DNA from: Nocardiopsis prasina DSM 43845
GTDB lineage: Bacteria; Actinomycetota; Actinomycetes; Streptosporangiales; Streptosporangiaceae
Direction: 5' to 3'
DNA length: 47,470 bases
Assembly: GCF_000341265.1 (NCBI RefSeq)
Contig: NZ_ANAE01000108.1
Coordinates: forward strand, 11,762 to 59,231
Shown here: positions 42,355 to 47,470 of the stretch, one piece after another
Layout of the letters: the number at the start of each line of letters is the position of its first letter
Numbering within the stretch: position 1 is the first letter of the stretch
Made by a program: the position numbers and the translations under genes
Notes under the pieces: model-generated
The model's input: only the letters and a program-made list of their open reading frames with translations
What the model was told of the DNA's origin: nothing
Databases searched by the model: none

Positions 42355-42405
42355 GGAACGCGTGAAGGCCCTGGTGGGAGCACCACCAGGGCCTTCACGC
42401 GTTCC
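42355..42405. terminator. Perfect 23-bp inverted repeat between argJ and the MFS gene
   Basis: Arms 42355-42377 and 42383-42405 are exact reverse complements with a 5-nt loop (GAGCA). It begins 14 bp after the argJ stop codon and ends 15 bp before the MFS stop codon. It is a strong bidirectional terminator for two convergent genes, with no T run. Confidence 0.9.
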
Positions 42406-42420
42406 ATGGGCCAGTTGGGG

Positions 42421-44037
42421 TCAGATGTGCACGGCGGGGCCGTCCGTCATCCGTCCCGCCTTCATGAAGAGGGAGAGTCCGGCCGCCACCAGCATCACTA
42501 CGGCGGCGATCCCGAAGGCCAGCTGGAGCCCGTCCAGGAAGGCGAGGTTGCTCGCCTGGGTGATCGCGGCGGCGGTGGCGGCGTCCGCGCCCTCGGGCAG
42601 GACCGCCCCGCCCTGCGCGACGGTGCTCTGCATGGCGGAGAGGTCGTCGGCGGAGGGTTCGGCCAGACCGGCGGCGGCGTAGTGCCCGGGCAGCGTGGAG
42701 ACGATGGTCGCGGACATCACCGCACCCAGGACCGCCGTGCCCAGGGAACCCCCGAGCTGCATGGCGGCCTGCTGGAGCGCGGAGGCGACCCCCGCGTAGC
42801 GCACCGGGGCGTTGCCGATGATCGCGGCGGTGGCACCGGTCATCACCAGGCTCAGGCCCACGCCCAGCAGCACGAACGCGACTGAGATGTACGGGACTCC
42901 GGTGTCGGCCTCCAGCCGGGAGAGCAGGAACATGCCCGCCGAGGCGGAGAGCAGCCCGGCCGTGGTGGGCAGGCGTGCGCCGACCCGGTCCAGGAGGCGT
43001 CCGGCGATGGGTGAGGTGATCGCCATCATCGCGGTCATGGAGATGAGCTGGAGCCCGGTCTGGGCGGGGCTCAGGCCGCGCACGCCCTGGAGGTAGAAGG
43101 TGATGAAGAACAGCGAGCCCATCAGGCCCAGCGCCATCGCCACGGTCAGGACCACGCCGATCGACAGCGAGGGGTGCGCGAAGAGGGCGAGCGGGACGAG
43201 CGGCTGTTCGGGGCGGCGTTCCCAGACGAGGAAGGCGGCACCGAAGAGCACGGCCACACCCAGGGAGGCCAGGGTGACCGGGTGCGCCCAACCGATGCTG
43301 GGCGCCTCGACCAGCGCCCAGACCAGCGCGAAGATCGTGACGCTCACCAGGACGATGCCGGGCACGTCCATGCGGGACCCGGCGTCGGTGGCGCGGTTGG
43401 CGGCCAGCAGCCACAGGCCCAGACCCAGGGCGAGGGCGCCGACCGGGACGTTGATGTAGAACACGGCCTCCCAGCTGAGCGCGCTGACGAGGAGTCCGCC
43501 GAGGATCGGTCCGCCAGCCGTGGCCGCGCCGATCAGGCTGCCGAACACGCCGAAGGCGCGGCCGAGCTTGGAGGGAGGGAAGCTGGCGCGCAGGAGTCCC
43601 ATGGCGGAGGGCAGCAGCAGGGCGCCGAAAATCCCCTGGACGATCCGGAAGGCGATGAGCATGATGACACCGGACGACAGCGCGATCGCCACCGAGGACA
43701 GCACGAAGCCGACCACGCCGACGAGGTAGGTGTTCCGGTAGCCGAAGCGGTCACCGATCTTTCCCGCGGTGATGAGGAAGACCGCGAGTCCGAGCAGGTA
43801 GCCGTGGGTGACCCACTGGAGCTCGGCCAGGGAGGCGCCGAGGCTGGCGCCGATCGCGGGGTTGGCCACGGCCACGATGGTGCCGTCGAGGGCGACCATC
43901 ATGACGCCGAAGGCGATCGCGACCAGCGTGGCCCAGGGGCTCTCGGTGAAGCGGGGCCGGGGGCTCGTCTCGGTCTCGGCCGGAGGGTGCTGCTGATCTC
44001 TCGGGTCTCGTGGACTCTGCTCGGCCTGGGTGGTCAT
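42421..44037 (-). CDS. MFS multidrug exporter, DHA2 (14-helix) type
   Basis: 538 residues from the ATG at 44037. Fourteen hydrophobic helices can be placed, as expected for the DHA2 family (QacA/EmrB-like proton antiporters). Motif A is 'GKIGDRFGYRNTYL' between helices 2 and 3. The helix 1 motif 'ALDGTIVAVANPAIG' (motif D1) and 'GSLIGAATAGGPILGGLLV' (motif C, antiporter motif) are clear. It probably expels a toxic small molecule from the cytoplasm. It is divergent from a TetR gene with three operator-like palindromes between them, so induction by its substrate is likely. Confidence 0.95.
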   Translation of the reverse strand: MTTQAEQSPRDPRDQQHPPAETETSPRPRFTESPWATLVAIAFGVMMVALDGTIVAVANPAIGASLGASLAELQWVTHGYLLGLAVFLITAGKIGDRFGYRNTYLVGVVGFVLSSVAIALSSGVIMLIAFRIVQGIFGALLLPSAMGLLRASFPPSKLGRAFGVFGSLIGAATAGGPILGGLLVSALSWEAVFYINVPVGALALGLGLWLLAANRATDAGSRMDVPGIVLVSVTIFALVWALVEAPSIGWAHPVTLASLGVAVLFGAAFLVWERRPEQPLVPLALFAHPSLSIGVVLTVAMALGLMGSLFFITFYLQGVRGLSPAQTGLQLISMTAMMAITSPIAGRLLDRVGARLPTTAGLLSASAGMFLLSRLEADTGVPYISVAFVLLGVGLSLVMTGATAAIIGNAPVRYAGVASALQQAAMQLGGSLGTAVLGAVMSATIVSTLPGHYAAAGLAEPSADDLSAMQSTVAQGGAVLPEGADAATAAAITQASNLAFLDGLQLAFGIAAVVMLVAAGLSLFMKAGRMTDGPAVHI

Positions 44038-44081
44038 GTGTGCCCCGTGTCTTCTCTGGCTTTCCGTACCAGGCGACATTA

Positions 44082-44130
44082 TGTCAGCGGCTGACATTTG
44101 ACAATCGCTGACTTTTGTCAGTGACTGACG
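44082..44130. promoter_or_regulatory. Three palindromic TetR operator sites, 17-bp spacing
   Basis: TGTCAGCGGCTGACA at 44082-44096 is a perfect palindrome. TGACAATCGCTGACT at 44099-44113 matches it in 10 of 15 positions, and TGTCAGTGACTGACG at 44116-44130 in 12 of 15, itself with six paired bases each side. Starts are exactly 17 bp apart. They lie between the divergent MFS and TetR genes, covering the likely promoters of both. Confidence 0.88.
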
Positions 44131-44198
44131 CCACTTCTGCTCGCGTGTATCCTCCAGGGACAGGAAGAAGGCGTCACCCCGGGAGTGGAGGCACGTCC

Positions 44199-44840
44199 AT
44201 GAGCACGACGAGCCCCGAGAACGTCGGACTGCGCGAGCGCAAGAAGGCCGAACTGCGCAACACCCTCATCGAGTCCGGCCTGCGCCTCTTCCACGAGAAG
44301 GGGTACGAGGCGACCACCACCGAGGAGATCGCCGCCTGCGCGGGGGTCTCCCAGCGGACGTTCTTCCGGTACTTCGCCTCCAAGGAGAACGTGGTCCTGG
44401 AGGCGATCGAGGAGGTCGACGCTCTCCTGTGCGCGTTCGTGCGTGAGCGTCCCGCCGACGAACCGCCCTTCCGCGCGCTGCGCAACGCGATGCGGGACCA
44501 CTGGGAGGTCCTGGAGCGCGAGGAGCTGCACCTCCAGGGCAGTGCGGCCAACTTCATCTCACAGAGCCCCGAGCTCATCGAGGTGAACATGCGCTACTGC
44601 GCCCGCCGCCAGTCCCGGCTCGCCCGCGTCATCGCCGAACGCGCCGGAGTGGACCCGACCGACCACCGGCCCGCCCTGGTGGCGGCGGTGTTCTACGCCA
44701 CGCTCAACAACGGATTCCAGGTCTGGGCGGACTCGGGGTGCGGCGACAAGACCGACGGGCTGCTGCGGTCGTTCCTGGAACAGCTCGACCTGGTCCCCGA
44801 CGCCGTCTGTGGGACCTGGAGCAGGGCTGATGGCGCCTGA
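44199..44840 (+). CDS. TetR-family transcriptional repressor
   Basis: 213 residues from the ATG at 44199, with GGAGG seven bases upstream; the longer frame to 44115 would cover the operator region. The DNA-binding domain is residues 12-60: 'RKKAELRNTLIESGLRLFHE' then 'TTTEEIAACAGVSQRTFFRYFASKENV', the TetR helix-turn-helix. The C-terminal helical part binds the inducer and forms the dimer. It is divergent from the MFS exporter and overlaps the glyoxalase-fold gene by 11 bp. I infer autoregulation and repression of the exporter through the three spaced palindromes. Confidence 0.95.
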   Translation: MSTTSPENVGLRERKKAELRNTLIESGLRLFHEKGYEATTTEEIAACAGVSQRTFFRYFASKENVVLEAIEEVDALLCAFVRERPADEPPFRALRNAMRDHWEVLEREELHLQGSAANFISQSPELIEVNMRYCARRQSRLARVIAERAGVDPTDHRPALVAAVFYATLNNGFQVWADSGCGDKTDGLLRSFLEQLDLVPDAVCGTWSRADGA

Positions 44841-45165
44841 GGAGGTCGTCCCCGTCCTGCGCGTGGCCGACGCCTCCGTGGCCGTGCGCTGGTACGAAAG
44901 GCTCGGGTTCGCTCAGGAGTGGGAGCACCGCTTCGAGCCGGGGTTCCCGGCCTTCGTGGAGATCGTTCGGGGGACGATCCGGCTGTTCCTGTCCGAGCAC
45001 ACGGGTGATGCCCGCCCCGACACCCTGGTGTACCTGCGGGTGCGGGATGTGGACGCGATCGCGGCCGAGTTCGGGACCACCGTGGAGGAGGCGCCCTGGG
45101 CGCGCGAGATCGAACTCCGCGACCCCGATGGGAATCGTCTGCGCGTGGGCACCCCGAAGGACTGA
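44830..45165 (+). CDS. Glyoxalase/bleomycin-resistance (VOC) fold protein
   Basis: 111 residues from the ATG at 44830, inside the last codons of the TetR gene (11-bp overlap), which indicates coupled translation. The VOC fold is recognisable by 'VVPVLRVADASVAVRWYERLGF', 'FPAFVEIVRGTIRLFLSEH' and 'WAREIELRDPDGNRLRVG'. The length fits the bleomycin-binding type that sequesters drugs as a dimer. With the adjacent exporter and repressor it would form a resistance locus: binding, export and sensing. The ligand is not known. Confidence 0.88.
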   Translation: MAPEEVVPVLRVADASVAVRWYERLGFAQEWEHRFEPGFPAFVEIVRGTIRLFLSEHTGDARPDTLVYLRVRDVDAIAAEFGTTVEEAPWAREIELRDPDGNRLRVGTPKD

Positions 45166-45332
45166 CCCCTCAGAGGTAGCCCGAGCAGACTCAGGTCCGG
45201 TTCCGCCGCCTCGAACCGTGGCGAGCCGCCCGCTGGGGTGTCGGGAGGGGGAGAGGTCCTTGGTGCGGGGGCGAACCAAGTAGGCCCGAAAGGGGCAATG
45301 GCCTGCTCATCGGGTAGCTGAGCTACTGCGGT

Positions 45333-45364
45333 GCCGGAGGGCGCTCCGGCGGACGCCTCCGCCG
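45333..45364 (+). promoter_or_regulatory. Two overlapping, mutually exclusive hairpins
   Basis: GCCGGAG at 45333-45339 can pair with CTCCGGC at 45344-45350. CGGCGGA at 45347-45353 can pair with TCCGCCG at 45358-45364. The two stems share 45347-45350, so only one can form. They lie 168 bp after the VOC gene and 49 bp before the protease start. They may be a terminator for the VOC transcript or an attenuator-like switch. Confidence 0.35.
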
Positions 45365-45412
45365 CGGGTCACCACACATTTACGCAACACGGGCCCGAGT
45401 AGGTTCCGGCAG

Positions 45413-46957
45413 ATGCGTAGACAACTCCTCCTGCTCGGTGCCGCGTGCGCGCTCGCCGTTCCCTTGTTCTCCGCGGTCCCGGCGCAGGCGATCGTGGGCG
45501 GCACCGAGTCCACCAGTACCTACTCCTTCATGGGTTCGTTCCAGCCCTCCTACCCCGCGCCCCCGCGCGAGGACGGCCACGGCTGCGGCGTCCTGCTCCT
45601 GGCCCCCCAGTGGGTGCTGACCGCCAGCCACTGCGCCGGCAAGAACCCGACCAACGCGAAGGTGGGGGTCCCCCAGGGCTGGAAGGTCCGGGTCGGGTCG
45701 CTGGACAGCGCCTCCGGGGGCGAGGTGGCCGAGGTCGACCACTACTACCGGCTGGCGACCAACAACGACGAGGGCGGCTTCTGGGGCAGGGACCTCGCCC
45801 TGATGCACCTGGCGGCCCCGGTCGAGGCCGAACCCGTGCGAATCGCCCGCAGCACCCCGGCGGAGGGCTCACCGGCCCGACTCCTGGGCTGGGGCATGAC
45901 CTGCGACGACAGCGACGACCCGGCGTGCTACCCGAACCGGTTGCACGAGGCCGACACCGTGGTCCAGCCGGTCTCCGCGTGCGGGTCCTCGGGCCCCACC
46001 GACGAGCTGTGCGTCGGTAGCCGCGACGGCAGCGTCAACGCGGCCAACATGGACTCGGGCGGGCCCGCGCTGGTCCGCGAGGACGGTGAGTGGGCAGTGG
46101 CTGGCGTGGTCAGCGGCCCGAGCGGGAACGACGCCCCGGTCTGGTTCACCGACGCCACCCTGCACACCAAGTGGATCGAGGGCATCATCGACGGCACCGA
46201 CGTGCCCGCCGACGACGAGATCCCGGACGTGGAGGGGGCAGCGCGCCTGGGCAGCTGCGCGGGGTCGGTGGTGCGCACCGCCTCCTCGCGCCCGCAGGAC
46301 CCCGCGCTCCTACTGACCAACGGCCACTGCGTGCAGGAGGAGCGTCCCACCCCGGGAAGCGCGCTGGTCGACCACCCGGCCGACGGCGAGGTGCACGTCG
46401 GCGGCCCCCAGGGCTACCCCCGGGCCACCGCCCGACTGGAGCGTCTGGTGTACGCGACGATGACCGGTACCGACGTCGCGCTCTACCGCCTGGACACGAC
46501 CTACGGGCAGCTGGAGTCAGAGGGGGCCAAGGTCCTCGAACTGGCCTCCGAACCCGTGCGCGCGGGCGACCCCCTCAGCATGCTCGTCCCCCACACCCGC
46601 CTGGAGTGCTCCGCCGAAGCCGTGGTCCCGCACCTGCGCGAGGGCGGCTACGAGCAGGACGACGCGATCCGCTACGCCTCGGACGAGGCCTGCGGTGTCC
46701 AGCCGGGCATGTCCGGTTCGGCGCTGCTGGCCCCCGACGGCTCCACGGTGGTGGGGGTCCACAACACCCACAACCGGAACGGCGAGGAGTGCACCGACAA
46801 CAACCCCTGCGAGGTGGACGGGGACGGCGACCTCTCCTTCGAGCAGGGCCGCGCCTACGGCCAGCAGGTCCACATGATCACGAACTGCCTGACCGCCGGG
46901 TCCGAGCTGGACCTGGCACAGCCGGACTGCACCCTCACCGGGGCCGCGCGCTCCTGA
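45413..46957 (+). CDS. Secreted protein with two tandem trypsin-fold serine protease domains
   Basis: 514 residues from the ATG at 45413. A signal peptide of 26 residues ends AQA, and the next residues are IVGG, the mature N-terminus of active trypsins, so no propeptide is visible. Domain 1 (27-260) has the full triad H73 (TASHC), D127 (RDLALMHL) and S215 (NMDSGGP). Domain 2 (about 275-495) has H305 (LTNGHC), D354 (TDVALY) and S434 (GMSGS), another complete triad of the glutamyl-endopeptidase or V8-like style. Cysteine pairs occur in both. It would act outside the cell. TAGGTT ends 7 nt before the ATG, with no Shine-Dalgarno sequence, suggesting a leaderless mRNA. Confidence 0.93.
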   Translation: MRRQLLLLGAACALAVPLFSAVPAQAIVGGTESTSTYSFMGSFQPSYPAPPREDGHGCGVLLLAPQWVLTASHCAGKNPTNAKVGVPQGWKVRVGSLDSASGGEVAEVDHYYRLATNNDEGGFWGRDLALMHLAAPVEAEPVRIARSTPAEGSPARLLGWGMTCDDSDDPACYPNRLHEADTVVQPVSACGSSGPTDELCVGSRDGSVNAANMDSGGPALVREDGEWAVAGVVSGPSGNDAPVWFTDATLHTKWIEGIIDGTDVPADDEIPDVEGAARLGSCAGSVVRTASSRPQDPALLLTNGHCVQEERPTPGSALVDHPADGEVHVGGPQGYPRATARLERLVYATMTGTDVALYRLDTTYGQLESEGAKVLELASEPVRAGDPLSMLVPHTRLECSAEAVVPHLREGGYEQDDAIRYASDEACGVQPGMSGSALLAPDGSTVVGVHNTHNRNGEECTDNNPCEVDGDGDLSFEQGRAYGQQVHMITNCLTAGSELDLAQPDCTLTGAARS

Positions 46958-47063
46958 ACGGTCGGGGCTCCACGCCTCGACGTGGACGACGACCTCCGTT
47001 GCCCTCTCGGGCGTACTTGGTTCACCCCCTTGGTGGGGGCGGAGCAAGGACGCCCCGGGATGC

Positions 47064-47108
47064 ACGATGCCCCGGGCGGCTTACACAGAGGCCTGCCCGG
47101 GGCATCGT
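47064..47108 (+). terminator. Strong terminator after the double protease gene
   Basis: ACGATGCCCCGGGC at 47064-47077 pairs perfectly over 14 bp with GCCCGGGGCATCGT at 47095-47108, around a 17-nt loop. It lies 107 bp after the protease stop codon. Confidence 0.8.
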
Positions 47109-47456
47109 CGGCTTGGAAGCCGCTGATGCACTGGTACCACTGGGGCGACTCGGGCTGGTACCGCGCACACGGCGAGATGTTCGGCGCGGAGGCCGAGGCG
47201 GGACCGGCGAGAATCCAACGTTTGACGTTCGACCGCGACCCCGACTCGCTTCCCGTGACACTCGGCGACTCCCGGGGTGGGAGCAGGGGCGAAGCGTGCG
47301 GTGGGCGCCTGCGAGATGGCCTCGTCGGCGAACTCATCAGAAGCTCGTGGGGTGCCGCCCGAGCTGTCCATGGACCAGCTCCAGGCGATCCCCCCAAGAG
47401 CGAAAGTCGCCCGACGAACCTCGGGCTCCCTCACGCGACCGAGGGAGGAGGATCGG

Positions 47457-47470
47457 CCCCCCCCCCCCCC
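47457..47470. repeat. Run of 14 C at the window end
   Basis: The last 14 bases are all C. The run coincides with the edge of the sequence and is likely a contig break or an assembly artefact at a homopolymer. Confidence 0.8.

Larger units (their letters stand above)
46958..47470. other. 513-bp end region with no assigned gene
   Basis: After the protease gene come a terminator (47064-47108) and then a mostly open stretch. On the plus strand a frame from an ATG at 47126 (MHWYHWGDSGWYRAHGEMFG) with GGAAG six bases upstream stays open to the window end and has GC-rich third positions for the first 50 codons. No family is recognised. A minus-strand frame (47081-47434) is also open. I cannot choose between them. 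Confidence 0.35.

Noticed and set aside
45310..45330. GTAGCTGAGCTAC resembling a tRNA D-loop
   Set aside because: No anticodon arm, T-loop or acceptor stem can be folded around it.

Overview
The window is chromosomal DNA from a very GC-rich actinomycete. The evidence is strong G/C preference at third codon positions, frequent GTG starts, and actinobacterial families such as DUF3027, DUF3263, an XPB-type helicase, an R2-like ligand-binding oxidase and a stand-alone GroEL under CIRCE control. Gene content fits the Streptosporangiales, and something near Nocardiopsis is my best guess, but no rRNA or tRNA is present to settle it. The right edge ends in a run of 14 C, which looks like a contig end.

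Layout, left to right. 1-4.7 kb (minus strand): a GHKL/HSP90-like ATPase cut by the window edge, DUF3027, a cold-shock-domain protein and a membrane protein. 4.8-12.9 kb (plus): a Helicase_C_3/WYL-type protein, a membrane Ser/Thr kinase with eight WD40 repeats, two small membrane proteins and the XPB-like DNA helicase. 13-16.6 kb: an R2lox oxidase, a LURP-one/scramblase-like protein, a zeta-toxin-like kinase and a Nudix hydrolase. 16.7-24.4 kb: a frameshifted RelE remnant, a CPBP membrane protease, a heterodimeric ABC exporter with complementary degenerate ATP sites, a methyltransferase, a ribbon-helix-helix protein, a small membrane protein, a second Nudix and a truncated methyltransferase. 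24.4-27.8 kb: a G6PD-family enzyme and groEL with two CIRCE operators.

27.9-29.5 kb is the most unusual region. About 1.2 kb carrying one unrecognised gene lies between two direct copies (173 and 178 bp) of the 3' end of the neighbouring ABC permease gene. This looks like the scar of an integrative element. 29.4-31.8 kb is a PadR-regulated drug/lipid-type ABC exporter with a 19-bp inverted repeat as probable operator. 31.9-33.5 kb: threonine synthase and a CysO-like sulfur carrier whose gene-encoded end is Gly-Gly-Cys.

33.9-39.9 kb holds the trehalose pathway (otsA, otsB) split by a GrpB-family gene, a methyltransferase, a catalytically dead subtilisin-like membrane protein and DUF3263. 39.9-45.2 kb: a beta-lactamase-fold hydrolase, an argJ-family acetyltransferase, a DHA2-type MFS exporter with a divergent TetR gene and three evenly spaced palindromes between them, and a glyoxalase-fold protein. 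45.4-47 kb: a secreted protein containing two consecutive trypsin-fold protease domains, followed by a strong terminator.

Functional themes are stress and envelope: chaperone, cold shock, trehalose, DNA repair helicases, redox oxidase and three export systems with local repressors. No CRISPR array, tRNA, rRNA or intact insertion sequence was seen. Several genes (about 4828, 16194, 17859, 23626, 45413) have a TAnnnT box 6-9 nt before the start codon and no Shine-Dalgarno sequence, so they may be translated from leaderless mRNAs.
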